Positions 25,685 to 34,999 of a stretch of 59,284 nucleotides of DNA are shown here, piece by piece. The stretch covers positions 1-59,284 of the forward strand of contig JAJEAA010000025.1 of NCBI GenBank assembly GCA_022824365.1, in the 5' to 3' direction. The notes below the pieces were generated by a model, which was given only the letters and a program-made list of their open reading frames with translations, had not been told where the DNA came from and ran no database searches. Source of the stretch: Anaerolineae bacterium (GTDB lineage Bacteria > Chloroflexota > Anaerolineae > Aggregatilineales > Phototrophicaceae). The position numbers and the translations under genes are program-made. Every line of letters starts with the position of its first letter. The first letter of the stretch is position 1.

Positions 25685-26914
25685 TTGAATCGTCAACCTG
25701 GATATTCCGCCCGGATGCGGGCAGGCGGAATTTTGTCGAGACTCCTCGCGCTGCGCAACCATTTTGGTTCTCTCCGATTAATGGCGCTGCAATTCCTCAG
25801 CCTGGCGGGAGTTGGCGTTGCCTGGCCCTACGTCAATGTCTATCTTACCGAGCTTGACTTCTCCGGCACGGCGATCGGGACCCTAGGCAGCGCGGGCGCG
25901 ATGCTGTCACTGGTGTTAACGCCGCTGCTCAATCAATTCGCCGACCGCCACATGCTGCATCGGCGCTTGCTCATGCTTTACTTTTGCGGCATCGCGCTGG
26001 CAAATGTCGTTTTCGCCACCTCCAAACTGCACCTGGCGATCATCGCCGCCGTTGTGCTGTTTCGCGTGACGGTTAGCCCAAGCCTGACGCTGACTATGCA
26101 GCTGACGATGACGCACTTGATTCGCAGCGGGAAAGCGGTCCTGGGGCAGATTCGTTCCTTCGCTTCGATGGGTTTTGGCATCGGCAGCCTGATCGCGGGT
26201 CAATTGTTCGCCATCGGCGGCTATGGCTTGCTGTTTTGGGTCGGGGCCGCTTTCGCCTTGCTCAGCATCCAGATGACGACCGTCTTTCCACCCAAACCGA
26301 AAGTGAAGCCCAAAGCCGCCGCCGAAAGCAAACAGCCGCGCAACCGCGGATTTTATGTGCTCGCCGCCAGTCAGTTTTTCATCTCAATGGGCACCTATAA
26401 CGCCTACGCCTTTATCTTCATCTATTTCAATCAGGACCTGGGCATACCGTCAGCGGATATCGGACTATGGGCGGCGATCTTGGGCATCGTGGAGATTCCC
26501 TTCTTCTATCTAATGGACGCGATCTTGCCAAAGATGCGGATTCGGATCGCATACATTATCAGCGTATTGGGCATCGCCCTCTTCACAATCGCCCTGGGCG
26601 CTGTGCAGACCTTGCCAGTTTTGGCGCTCCTGCTCGTCTTCCGGGGATTGGTATGGCCCGGCTTTCATCTCTCATCGTTTCAGCTGGTGAACGCCATCAG
26701 CCACCCCGGCAACGCCGCCACCAATCAGGCGCTGCTGCAGGTGACGATGCCCAGCATTTCGCTGCTTCTGACCGGATCACTTTTCGGCTGGGCTTTCGAC
26801 AATCTGGGACCCGCCGTCTTTTTCGTATTCTGCGCGCTGGCCTGCGTGACCGGCGTCTGCATCGTGGTTGCTGGTTTTCGCTGGTTTGAGAAGAAGCCTG
26901 ACATAGCGCGCTAG
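25685..26914 (+). CDS. MFS transporter (MFS_1-like, LacY/HcaT-type)
   Basis: A 409-residue, 12-helix transporter. The first half contains LQFLSLAGVGVAWPYVNVYL and FSGTAIGTLGSAGAMLSL; a basic central loop (PKPKVKPKAAAESKQPRN) separates the halves. This arrangement fits the nucleoside/phenylpropionate/lactose-type MFS_1-like group, so a small organic acid or sugar is a likely substrate. The start is uncertain: TTG at 25685 or ATG at 25715, neither with a convincing ribosome site. It is divergent from the acyl-CoA dehydrogenase, which suggests a possible functional pair. Confidence 0.85.
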   Translation: MNRQPGYSARMRAGGILSRLLALRNHFGSLRLMALQFLSLAGVGVAWPYVNVYLTELDFSGTAIGTLGSAGAMLSLVLTPLLNQFADRHMLHRRLLMLYFCGIALANVVFATSKLHLAIIAAVVLFRVTVSPSLTLTMQLTMTHLIRSGKAVLGQIRSFASMGFGIGSLIAGQLFAIGGYGLLFWVGAAFALLSIQMTTVFPPKPKVKPKAAAESKQPRNRGFYVLAASQFFISMGTYNAYAFIFIYFNQDLGIPSADIGLWAAILGIVEIPFFYLMDAILPKMRIRIAYIISVLGIALFTIALGAVQTLPVLALLLVFRGLVWPGFHLSSFQLVNAISHPGNAATNQALLQVTMPSISLLLTGSLFGWAFDNLGPAVFFVFCALACVTGVCIVVAGFRWFEKKPDIAR

Positions 26915-26943
26915 CGGTTACTGTAGGCGGCGCGCCACTCGTT

Positions 26944-26972
26944 TCGACATTTTGAGACATAAGTGTTACAAT
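26944..26972 (+). promoter_or_regulatory. Promoter of the second CUT1 importer
   Basis: TCGACA (26944-26949), 17 bases, then TACAAT (26967-26972). Both boxes match the sigma-70 consensus in five of six positions. Transcription would start near 26979, about 20 bases before the GTG start at 27000. Confidence 0.6.
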
Positions 26973-26999
26973 TGTGCCAGTCGTAGTTCGGAGACAGTC

Positions 27000-27992
27000 G
27001 TGGCTGGAAAAGAGGATGCTCTCCGCGCAAGCGGGGAAAGGTCGCAGTGGCGCAAACGACTTGGGGGGTCGGCCCCGCGCTGGGGCAAATTCTGGTTGCG
27101 CATCCGCCGCAACTGGCAACTGTACGTGCTGTTGATTCTGCCGCTCGCCTGGCTGATCATCTTCCGCTATGCCCCGATGTATGGCGCCCAGATCGCTTTC
27201 CGGCAGTATTCGCCGGTCTTCGGCATCGAAGGCAGCCCCTGGGTTGGCTTGGCCAATTTTGAGCGCTTCTTCAATTCGCCCAAGTTCGAGCCGATCATCG
27301 TCAATACACTTGTGCTGAGCTTTTATTCCTTGATTGCCGGTTTTCCTATACCGATTATCCTGGCGCTTAGCTTAAATCAAGTGAAGATGCGGCTGTTCCG
27401 CAACAGCGTCCAGATGATCACCTACGCGCCGCATTTCATCTCGACTGTCGTCATCGTCGGCATGCTCTTCCAGTTTCTGCACCCGCGCGTCGGTTTCACC
27501 GCCGTTTTGGCCAATGCCCTCGGAGTGAATGCGCCCAATTGGATGGGCGATCCGGGCGCCTTCCGCCATATCTTTGTCTGGTCTGGCATCTGGCAAGAGA
27601 TGGGCTTCGGCGCCATCATCTATCTGGCTGTCTTATCCACGGTCGACCCGGCTTTACACGAAGCGGCGGTCGTGGACGGCGCCAACCGCCTGCAGCGCAT
27701 TCGCTACATTGACATCCCGGGCTTGCTGCCGACTGCCATGGTCCTGCTCGTTTTGTCGACGGGGCGCGTCTTGGAAGTCGCCTTTGAGAAAGTCTATTTG
27801 ATGCAAAGCCCACTGAATCTTAGTGTAGCGGAGGTGATCAATACCTACGTCTACAAAGTTGGTTTGCTCTCGCCAATTCTCGATTTCTCCTATTCGACCG
27901 CGATCGGTCTCTTAAAGGGGATCGTCGGTTTGCTGCTTTTGATCGCGGTTAATCACGCCGCGCGCCGCTTGACCCAAAACAGCGTCTGGTAA
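27000..27992 (+). CDS. ABC transporter permease (LplB/YtcO type, CUT1)
   Basis: A 330-residue permease with six helices, first at about residue 35-55 (WQLYVLLILPLAWLIIFRYA). LplB-type hallmarks are present: RYAPMYGAQIAFRQY, FITYAPHFIST-like VQMITYAPHFISTVV, and the EAA loop ALHEAAVVDGANRLQRIRYI. The GTG at 27000 is preferred because GGAGA stands 6 bases upstream; an earlier in-frame ATG lies inside the promoter. It forms the channel with the next gene. No ATPase is encoded in the cluster. LplB/YtcP systems import oligosaccharides or aldouronates. Confidence 0.9.
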   Translation: MAGKEDALRASGERSQWRKRLGGSAPRWGKFWLRIRRNWQLYVLLILPLAWLIIFRYAPMYGAQIAFRQYSPVFGIEGSPWVGLANFERFFNSPKFEPIIVNTLVLSFYSLIAGFPIPIILALSLNQVKMRLFRNSVQMITYAPHFISTVVIVGMLFQFLHPRVGFTAVLANALGVNAPNWMGDPGAFRHIFVWSGIWQEMGFGAIIYLAVLSTVDPALHEAAVVDGANRLQRIRYIDIPGLLPTAMVLLVLSTGRVLEVAFEKVYLMQSPLNLSVAEVINTYVYKVGLLSPILDFSYSTAIGLLKGIVGLLLLIAVNHAARRLTQNSVW

Positions 27993-28002
27993 AGGACGAT
28001 AA

Positions 28003-28923
28003 ATGGCGTCACTGACGAGCTACGAAAGCAATATCAACAAGGTCAACGAATCCCCCGTCGACCGCATTTTCATGCTGAGCAACACCGCCTTTTTAGTTGT
28101 GATCACGATCATTGTTCTGTTGCCGCTGGTTTTCATCGTCAGCGCTTCTTTCAGTTCCGCCGAAGCGGTCATCGCCGGTCGGGTTACCTTATGGCCCGTC
28201 GATTTCAGCCTGCTGGGATATGAAACCATCTTCGAGCACAAAAAGGTCTGGGACGGTTTCGCCAATTCCCTGTTCTATACCTTCTTCGGTACGATATTCA
28301 ACGTGGTGATGACCATCATCGCCGCTTACCCGCTTTCGCGGCAGGACTTGATCGGGCGCCGCATTATCACGATTGCTTTCATCTTCACCATGTTATTCAA
28401 TGGCGGTTTGATTCCCACATACATGGTCGTCCGCGATCTGGGCTTGCTGAATACGCGGGCGGCGATGATCTTGCCGACCGGCATCGGCGTCTTTAATCTG
28501 CTGATAACCATCACATTCTTCCGCACGACGATCCCGCCCGAGTTGATCGAGGCAGCGCGCATTGATGGCGCCAGCGACTTCCGCATCTTCGGCAGCATTG
28601 TAGTGCCCTTGGCGCGGCCAATCATCGCGGTATTGGCGCTTTTCTACGCCGTAAACACGCATTGGAACACCTATTTTCAAGCCCTGATCTACCTGAAAGA
28701 TCAGGAACTTTTCCCGCTGCAGTTGGTATTGCGCGAGATACTGATTGAGAACTCAATTGACGCCTCGATGCTGGTTGATGTCGAAGATCTGCTAGCGCGC
28801 GAAGGCCTGCGCGAACTGCTGAAGTATTCGCTGATTGTCGTCGCTAGCTTGCCAGTCATGTTCATCTACCCCTTCGTGCAGCGACACTTCGTCAAGGGCA
28901 TAATGATCGGCTCGGTAAAGTAA
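28003..28923 (+). CDS. ABC transporter permease (YtcP/LplC type, CUT1)
   Basis: A 306-residue permease with six helices and the YtcP-specific block TMLFNGGLIPTYMVVRDLGL. The EAA loop is ELIEAARIDGASDFRIFGSI. The ending FVQRHFVKGIMIGSVKG-like sequence is standard for the family. It begins 10 bases after the LplB-type gene and is followed by its binding protein. Together the three genes make a complete CUT1 importer apart from the ATPase. Confidence 0.93.
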   Translation: MASLTSYESNINKVNESPVDRIFMLSNTAFLVVITIIVLLPLVFIVSASFSSAEAVIAGRVTLWPVDFSLLGYETIFEHKKVWDGFANSLFYTFFGTIFNVVMTIIAAYPLSRQDLIGRRIITIAFIFTMLFNGGLIPTYMVVRDLGLLNTRAAMILPTGIGVFNLLITITFFRTTIPPELIEAARIDGASDFRIFGSIVVPLARPIIAVLALFYAVNTHWNTYFQALIYLKDQELFPLQLVLREILIENSIDASMLVDVEDLLAREGLRELLKYSLIVVASLPVMFIYPFVQRHFVKGIMIGSVK

Positions 28924-29015
28924 CGGCAAGCCTAATATCAGAAAGGAGCGCCGCTATCGACAGATTCTGGATGCGAGCTGTTTAATGACCTCCATATGCC
29001 GTGAAAGGAAACGAA

Positions 29016-30665
29016 ATGAATAGAAGAATTTGCGCCTTTGCCCTTCTGATATTGGCGCTGGCTTTGCCATTTACGGTCGCCGGGCAAGACATGGTGTCAG
29101 CCCCTGGCGAATTTCCCATCGTCGAAGAGCCCATTACTCTCGATATCTTGATGCTCGGCCACGCCATCGTGGAAGACTTCTCCACCAATACATTCACCCA
29201 ATGGTACAGTGAGCGCACCGGCATCAACCTCAACTTCGATATCTCGCCGCCAAACGAAGGTCAGGAAGTCCTGAATTTGACCATCGCCAGCGGTGACCTG
29301 CCGGATATCATGGTCGGCTTCACGGTCGATCCGTCGACCTTGGCGCTCTTTGGCCCCCAAGGGCTATTTCTGCCTCTCAACGATTTGATCAAGGAGCACG
29401 GATACTTCATCAAGCAAGTATTTGAAGGATCGCCGCAAGTGCGTCCGCTGGTCACCTCGCCTGATGGCACGATCTATGGCCTGCCGCAGGTCAACGAGTG
29501 CTACCATTGCTTCCATGCCCAACGCGCCTGGATTAACCAGGAATGGCTGGACAACCTCGGTTTGGATTTGCCGCAGACCACGGAAGAGTTCTTTGACGTC
29601 CTGACTGCTTTCAAAGAGCAGGATGCCAACGGCAATGGCGACCCCAATGACGAAATCCCCTTCGCCGCCGCCTCCACCGGCTGGAATACCAATATCGACG
29701 GCTTCCTGATGAACCCCTTCGCCTTTGCCGAGTTCTTGGGCAGCAACCGCTACCTGGACATGAACGACGGAGTCATCTCAACCGTCGCCAATACCGAAGG
29801 CTGGCGCGAAGGCCTGCGCTATCTCAAGCGCATGTACGATGCCGGGCTATTCGGCGAAGAGAGCTTCACCCAACCGCAAGAACAACTGAAGCAGTTGGTT
29901 GAAGGCGGTGACGCCAGCGTTCTCGGCTCAGTCGTCGCCGGTCACCCGGGGCAATTCGCGATTCTGGGTCAAGAGCGCTGGCTGAAATATGTCGCCATTC
30001 CGCCGCTCGAGGGTCCCACCGGCTTGCGTCAGTCACCCTACAACCCTTGGGGCGTCGGCTCCGGGCAATGCGTCATTAACGCGCAGACAGAGCATCCAGA
30101 AGTAGCCTTCAAATGGTGCGACGGCTTGTACGAACGTGAAACGACTCTCCGCTCGGTTTTCGGCATTCCACAATGGGAAGCGGCCGAAGGCGAAGACGGA
30201 CAGTGGCAGTGGGCGGAAGAAGGCGCCGCGTCGCTTGGCGGTGATGAATTTGAAGCTATCTGGCATCGTCTGTCCACCTTCGGAACGCTGCAAAATGTCC
30301 ACTGGGCGCAGCGCGGACCCAGCTACCGGCCCAATCACCTGCGCTTGGGCGAGGTGCGGCGCGATGACGCGGCTGGACTGGAAGTGGTTCTTTTTGAAGA
30401 AACCAATGCCAAAGTCGAGCCCTATGCCCGCGATATTGCCGATGTGATCCCGCCCCTGGCATACACCACCGCGCAAGCGGCCGAAGTGACTGATTTGCGC
30501 TTGGGCATTGATGACTACGTGGTGCAGATGATGGCCGAGTTCGTGTTAGGTCGCGCTGACCTGGACAACGATTGGGACAACTATGTCGCCACCCTGGAAA
30601 GCCTGGGCATCGATCGCATGGTCGAGATTTATCAGGCCGCCTACGATGCGCAGTATGGAGGCTAA
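29016..30665 (+). CDS. Extracellular solute-binding protein (LipO/YtcQ type)
   Basis: A 549-residue secreted binding protein. Signal peptide MNRRICAFALLILALALPFT, cleavage near VAGQ; no lipobox. Blocks typical of the LipO/YtcQ family are NLTIASGDLPDIMVG, the calcium-loop-like DANGNGDPNDEIPF (about 205-218), and YERETTLRSVFGIPQWE near the C-terminus. Start at 29016 rather than 29001 because AAGGAAAC precedes it and the signal peptide begins there. Partner of the two upstream permeases. The signal peptide strongly resembles that of the six-repeat protein, which also ends PFT-V-AGQ/AQ. Confidence 0.92.
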   Translation: MNRRICAFALLILALALPFTVAGQDMVSAPGEFPIVEEPITLDILMLGHAIVEDFSTNTFTQWYSERTGINLNFDISPPNEGQEVLNLTIASGDLPDIMVGFTVDPSTLALFGPQGLFLPLNDLIKEHGYFIKQVFEGSPQVRPLVTSPDGTIYGLPQVNECYHCFHAQRAWINQEWLDNLGLDLPQTTEEFFDVLTAFKEQDANGNGDPNDEIPFAAASTGWNTNIDGFLMNPFAFAEFLGSNRYLDMNDGVISTVANTEGWREGLRYLKRMYDAGLFGEESFTQPQEQLKQLVEGGDASVLGSVVAGHPGQFAILGQERWLKYVAIPPLEGPTGLRQSPYNPWGVGSGQCVINAQTEHPEVAFKWCDGLYERETTLRSVFGIPQWEAAEGEDGQWQWAEEGAASLGGDEFEAIWHRLSTFGTLQNVHWAQRGPSYRPNHLRLGEVRRDDAAGLEVVLFEETNAKVEPYARDIADVIPPLAYTTAQAAEVTDLRLGIDDYVVQMMAEFVLGRADLDNDWDNYVATLESLGIDRMVEIYQAAYDAQYGG

Positions 30666-30704
30666 GCAAGCTCAGTAGTACAAGCGTACTGGACGTAATC
30701 TCAA

Positions 30705-30731
30705 GGGGCGACTCATTGGGCCGCCCCTGCC
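30705..30731. repeat. Palindromic repeat after the LipO-type gene (GGGGCGACTC family)
   Basis: GGGGCGACTCATTGGGCCGC, continuing CCCTGCC, has GGGGCG/CGCCCC arms. It matches 17045-17074 and shares GGGCGACTC with 5184-5204. It follows the binding-protein gene, where it could protect or end the transcript. Confidence 0.55.
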
Positions 30732-30758
30732 AATCTGCATAACTATGAAGAAATTCCT

Positions 30759-30781
30759 AGGGGTCAGCCATTGGCTGGCTC
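30759..30781. repeat. Palindromic repeat (GGGTCAGCCA family), second copy
   Basis: AGGGGTCAGCCATTGGCTGG, continuing CTC, is related to the perfect palindrome at 17007-17027. As at that locus it lies beside a member of the GCGACnCATTGGGCC family, so the two units travel together. Confidence 0.55.
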
Positions 30782-30813
30782 TTTCGCATCGGAGGCAATC
30801 TAATACGCCAATG

Positions 30814-33669
30814 TCAGATCGTCTCGCCCAGCTTGACCGCCTGGAAGATGCGCATCCGCCGCAGGATCACCAGCAGAATCAGCATGATAAGCGCGAAAGT
30901 GCCCAGAAACAGGGCGACAATCTGCGCGATTTCCTGCCAAGCCATCGTGACCAGGTAGGGCGGCACTGCCCCCTCGAGGCTGCTCACGAACTGCATGTAG
31001 GGGATATAGAGCACGCTGACCAGCAAACCAATGCCCAAGCCCAACGCCAGGCCGATCACAATCAGCAAGCCCAACTCCCAAGCCACAGACAGAATCATCG
31101 AAGACTGCGATAAGCCGATAGCGCGCAGGATGCCCAACTCCACATAGCGCCGGCGATAAGAGAAGATGGTGTAGAGCAAGAAACCGACCATGGTCGCCAA
31201 TGACGACGTGATGAAGCCAATCGAGAGCAGACCGAAAAGGCCCTGCCGCTCCGGCCGGGCTTGTTCACGATTGATCTTGGTGATCGGCTCTTCGAGGAGC
31301 ACCCCGGCCGCGCCGCGTTCAATGAGGGCGCGGATGAAATCGCGCTCGTTAAAACCCGGCTCGATGCGCGCGATGACGCGATGCGCCAACTCCAACTGCG
31401 CTTGCTCGAAGAGATAATCCAGATTGCCCAGGAAAAGCGCGCCTTCCTCTTCGGGATAATAACGCGGGAAGTACTCCAAAGCGCCGACAATCTGCAAGTT
31501 GATCTTGTAAACTTCGCCGCCGCTGCGGATATCCACTTCGAGCAAGTCGCCGATTTCCAGCCCGCGCCCCTCGAGGAATTCGCTCGAGACCACTACCGAG
31601 TCCGGCTGCTGCGCCAGCGCATTGGTCAAGTATCCCAGGCGTATCGGCGCGAAATCGGGCCGCCAGAAGAGCACCGGTCCCAGCTCGGCGCGGTCGACGC
31701 CGACGAAACGCCCATCGACGCTGCCGGAGGTCAAGCGCGCGGTGGCGGTGTATTCGCCGATTCGGGTTGCGCTGGTGACGTGCGGCATGGCGGTGAATTC
31801 AGAAATGTGCATGTAGGCCGGTGGCGCGTCATTGCCGCCCCCAGCGCCGGGGAAGCCGCCCCCCGGGCTCTGGCTGTAGACCCGCACCGAGACATCGGCG
31901 GAGACGCGATAGAATTGCTGCTCATAAAGATAACGGTCGATCGTCCTGGCGAAGGACGCGGTGTAGATGCCCAGGCTGATCGTGCACACGAGCAGAATCA
32001 AAGGCAAATAGTAGGCGCCGGGCGAGCGCTCCAACTGACGCGTGACGATCAACAAGCCGACGCTGTTCGTCCACTGAATCAGCCAGGCCAGGAAGCGCAA
32101 GATCGGCGCTAGGAAGCGCAAGATAAAGAGAGTCAATGCGAAGATCGTCAAGGATGGCAGCAAGAAGACAAAAGGCTGATTGTAAGCGTCAGCGATATTG
32201 CGCGCGCCGCCTTCGACCTCGATCAAGGCGCCCTGCTGCACGATCTGATAATAGAAATAACCGATTAGCGCCAGCAGCAAGATATCAATGCCGAGCCGCT
32301 GCCACCAGGGACGGCGCAGCAAGCGCGATTGATCCATCTTGTAGCTGATGATGGTATGTCGGGCGGCGCCGATAGTTGGCACGACGCGGATGAACACGGT
32401 GAAAGCCAGCGCCAAAACGATGGTCGAGCCGATAGTGGGCGGCACGGACACGATGAAATGCTGCCCCCAGCGGAAGTCCATGAAGCTGCGCGTCGTGCCG
32501 ATGAGTTGCGTGAAAGCCAGCGCCAGAGCGCCCCCGATGACAAGCGCGATGACCCCCATGATGACGCCTTCAACGGTGGTCAAGCCGACAACTTGAAAGG
32601 GCGATGTGCCGCGGCTGCGCAAGACAGCCGTCTCGTTGCGCTGCCCATCGACCACCAAGCCGACCAGCATGATGAGAAAGATGACGAGCAAGACGATGAT
32701 AGGAATGCTGAACACCGTAAGCGTCAAGGTCATGACGATGACGACATTGCGATAGGGGCGCAGTTCATCCACCGGCGAGGCTTGAATATAGGTGCCGGCC
32801 AGGTATTGATCGGCGGTCTTCTCGGTCTCGTTGTGACGCTTTATGAGTTCGTCGACCCGGCTCGTATTGACCCGGCTGCCATCCGTGACCAGATACCAGA
32901 CAGCCAAGTTGACTTCCGACTCGCTGTAAGGCGCCAGGCGCTCGCGGTAGGTCGCCTCGTTGATAAGCAGGATGTCTTCAAAGACATTCGGGCGATAGAA
33001 CCAATACTCCGATTCTTCATCGCGGGGCCGCCAGATGCCGGCGACGCGAATCTCCGTGATCTGCAAGGGATCGTCCGGCTCGAGGCGCCAGTTGAAACCG
33101 TGGTAGATCTCGCCCGCTTGAATGCCGTATTCCGAGGCGAATTCCTGGTGGATCATCACATCGATGAGGCTGTCCGGCGAAGGATCCGCCGCCGTCGCGT
33201 AGCTGCCTTCGACGATTTCGATCTGCGCTTCGATATCCTCCGTCAGCCCAAAGCTGACATAATCGAGCGACTTATTTTCATCGCGATAGTTGGTTTCGCC
33301 GGCCGGGTAAAGGCGGAAGTTTCGCGTCTCCAGGTGGCGGACGAGCAAGGTTGTTTCCAAGCCCAGTTCATCGCCGCCCTTCTCGCGCAGATAACGATCA
33401 AGCTCAGCCGTCGCCTCAAGATTGACCGGCGTATTCCAGGAGCCGATGTAGCTGAAAAGGAAGGAGAAAGGCGGGCGGTTGACGCGGTCAGGTCCCTCCG
33501 TCAGGCGCTCGGTGAGCACGCGAAAGGCCACCGATTCGGCGTAAATGGGAATCGTCAGCACAAGGGCGACAGCGACGGTCAAGCCGACGATCGTCGCCAG
33601 CGAAAGCAATGGCTGCGCCAGCAGGCGCTTGATGGCGACGGTGAAGATGGCGCGGGTTCTTAAGATCAT
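30814..33669 (-). CDS. FtsX/MacB-like ABC export permease
   Basis: A 951-residue membrane protein. It starts with a helix (ATIVGLTVAVALVLTIPIYA), then a large extracytoplasmic domain (about 45-310), a three-helix FtsX block around 315-430, further helices and a second MacB-type extracytoplasmic domain (about 590-800), and a final FtsX block ending ILRRMRIFQAVKLGETI. This is the double-FtsX layout of lipoprotein/antimicrobial-peptide export permeases. The segment PGGGFPGAGG is a glycine-rich loop. It needs an ATPase; none is adjacent, but two LolD/MacB-type ATPases are encoded at 50777-52515. Its ATG overlaps the stop of the adaptor gene by 4 bases. Confidence 0.9.
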   Translation of the reverse strand: MILRTRAIFTVAIKRLLAQPLLSLATIVGLTVAVALVLTIPIYAESVAFRVLTERLTEGPDRVNRPPFSFLFSYIGSWNTPVNLEATAELDRYLREKGGDELGLETTLLVRHLETRNFRLYPAGETNYRDENKSLDYVSFGLTEDIEAQIEIVEGSYATAADPSPDSLIDVMIHQEFASEYGIQAGEIYHGFNWRLEPDDPLQITEIRVAGIWRPRDEESEYWFYRPNVFEDILLINEATYRERLAPYSESEVNLAVWYLVTDGSRVNTSRVDELIKRHNETEKTADQYLAGTYIQASPVDELRPYRNVVIVMTLTLTVFSIPIIVLLVIFLIMLVGLVVDGQRNETAVLRSRGTSPFQVVGLTTVEGVIMGVIALVIGGALALAFTQLIGTTRSFMDFRWGQHFIVSVPPTIGSTIVLALAFTVFIRVVPTIGAARHTIISYKMDQSRLLRRPWWQRLGIDILLLALIGYFYYQIVQQGALIEVEGGARNIADAYNQPFVFLLPSLTIFALTLFILRFLAPILRFLAWLIQWTNSVGLLIVTRQLERSPGAYYLPLILLVCTISLGIYTASFARTIDRYLYEQQFYRVSADVSVRVYSQSPGGGFPGAGGGNDAPPAYMHISEFTAMPHVTSATRIGEYTATARLTSGSVDGRFVGVDRAELGPVLFWRPDFAPIRLGYLTNALAQQPDSVVVSSEFLEGRGLEIGDLLEVDIRSGGEVYKINLQIVGALEYFPRYYPEEEGALFLGNLDYLFEQAQLELAHRVIARIEPGFNERDFIRALIERGAAGVLLEEPITKINREQARPERQGLFGLLSIGFITSSLATMVGFLLYTIFSYRRRYVELGILRAIGLSQSSMILSVAWELGLLIVIGLALGLGIGLLVSVLYIPYMQFVSSLEGAVPPYLVTMAWQEIAQIVALFLGTFALIMLILLVILRRMRIFQAVKLGETI

Positions 33670-34823
33670 GGACCGATGACCGTTTGATTCTCTTCCGCGC
33701 CCTCGAGGATTTCCACCCGGCCCCCGCCTTCCAAGCCCAGGCGAACATCCACGCGCTGCTGCACGCCTTCGTTCTGCACCACGATGAAGTTGCGCCCGCT
33801 GAATTGCCGTATCGCCGAAACTGGCAGCCAGAGCACATCGTGACGTTCTTCGACGAGCACGGTGAAGGTCATCCGGTCGCCCACCTTGAATTCGTCGGGA
33901 GGCGGCTGCTCGTCAAAGCTGACATGCACCAGCCCGTCGGTCGCCAAGCCATAAGGCGAAGGCAAGCTGCCGATAGCGCCGGAATAGACATTGCCCGGCA
34001 AGCTGGCGCGCTGGATCGTCAACGGCATCGCCTCCGCTAATTCGCTCAGGTCATCGGCGTCCATCTCATCCGTGACTTCCAGAACTGTCAGGTCAGCCAC
34101 GACCGCGATCGGCTCATAAGCAATCACAGGCTCGCCTGGGTCGGGCGAGAAACTGACCAGTCGGCCTGTCCGCGGCGCAATCAGTTCTGCTTTGGCAATG
34201 GTGTCTTGGATCTCGTCGACGCGCTTCTCCGCCCGCGTGACATCAAAACGCAACTGCGGATCAACGCCGGCTGTCAATTCGTCTATCGCCACCTGTGCCA
34301 GATCGCGCTGAATCGTGAGCAAGCGGATGTTCAATTCCTCACCGCTCGTCGGGGGGCTTGCCGCGCTCTCGATGGTGTGATCAAGACGCAACTGCGCCAT
34401 TTGCAAGTTGAGTTCGGCGCGCTGGCTGTCGTAGCGCACTTTGCTATCGGCGCTCTCGAAAATGGAAGTCGCGATCGCCAGTTCCTCTTCCGCCGAAAGC
34501 AGTTGACTTTCCAAAGCGCGCGTATCAAGCCGCGCCAAGACATCGCCAGCCGCGACATCTGCGCCAGCGTCAACAAAAATCTCCAGTACGCGCCCGTCAA
34601 TGAGGAAGCCAAATTCTTCCTGGACGACTGGCGAGATCCGCCCGAAGAAGCGGCGCTCATACGTGACCGTGCCGCTCTCGACCTGGTAGACCGGCTTGCT
34701 GGGCACGATCGGCGTGGGAATCGCGGTCGGCTCGCCCTGGGTGATGGCATCGCCGAAGGTAGCTTGTGAGGCGCAGCCGCTGAGGACAATTAGCGCCAGC
34801 ATCAATGAGACAAATAAACGCAC
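33666..34823 (-). CDS. Efflux membrane-fusion lipoprotein (HlyD/MacA family)
   Basis: A 385-residue lipoprotein with signal MRLFVSLMLALIVLSGC; the lipobox cysteine is C17. It has a lipoyl-like half at GRVLEIFVDAGADVAAGDVLARLD, a coiled-coil hairpin (about 108-205), the matching half ELIAPRTGRLVSFSPDPGEPV, and beta-barrel sequence ending in VLWLPVSAIRQFSGRNFIVV. It bridges the FtsX-like permease to the outside. Start codon GTG with AAAGG upstream. It is the first gene of a two-gene operon with the permease. Confidence 0.92.
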   Translation of the reverse strand: MRLFVSLMLALIVLSGCASQATFGDAITQGEPTAIPTPIVPSKPVYQVESGTVTYERRFFGRISPVVQEEFGFLIDGRVLEIFVDAGADVAAGDVLARLDTRALESQLLSAEEELAIATSIFESADSKVRYDSQRAELNLQMAQLRLDHTIESAASPPTSGEELNIRLLTIQRDLAQVAIDELTAGVDPQLRFDVTRAEKRVDEIQDTIAKAELIAPRTGRLVSFSPDPGEPVIAYEPIAVVADLTVLEVTDEMDADDLSELAEAMPLTIQRASLPGNVYSGAIGSLPSPYGLATDGLVHVSFDEQPPPDEFKVGDRMTFTVLVEERHDVLWLPVSAIRQFSGRNFIVVQNEGVQQRVDVRLGLEGGGRVEILEGAEENQTVIGP

Positions 34824-34999
34824 AATAAGCCTTTCTCGATTTCCGCTTGGGTTTATCGGTTAACGTCTTGGATTGTATCGCTTCCCGCTGCAAAGAGCAG
34901 GAACGGTGTCACATTCGCCTTGCCAGTATACAAGAAGTTTGCCATCTCTCTACCCATGACCTGTGGCGGCGTCAAAACTGGCTCATACCGCGCGCCGGA

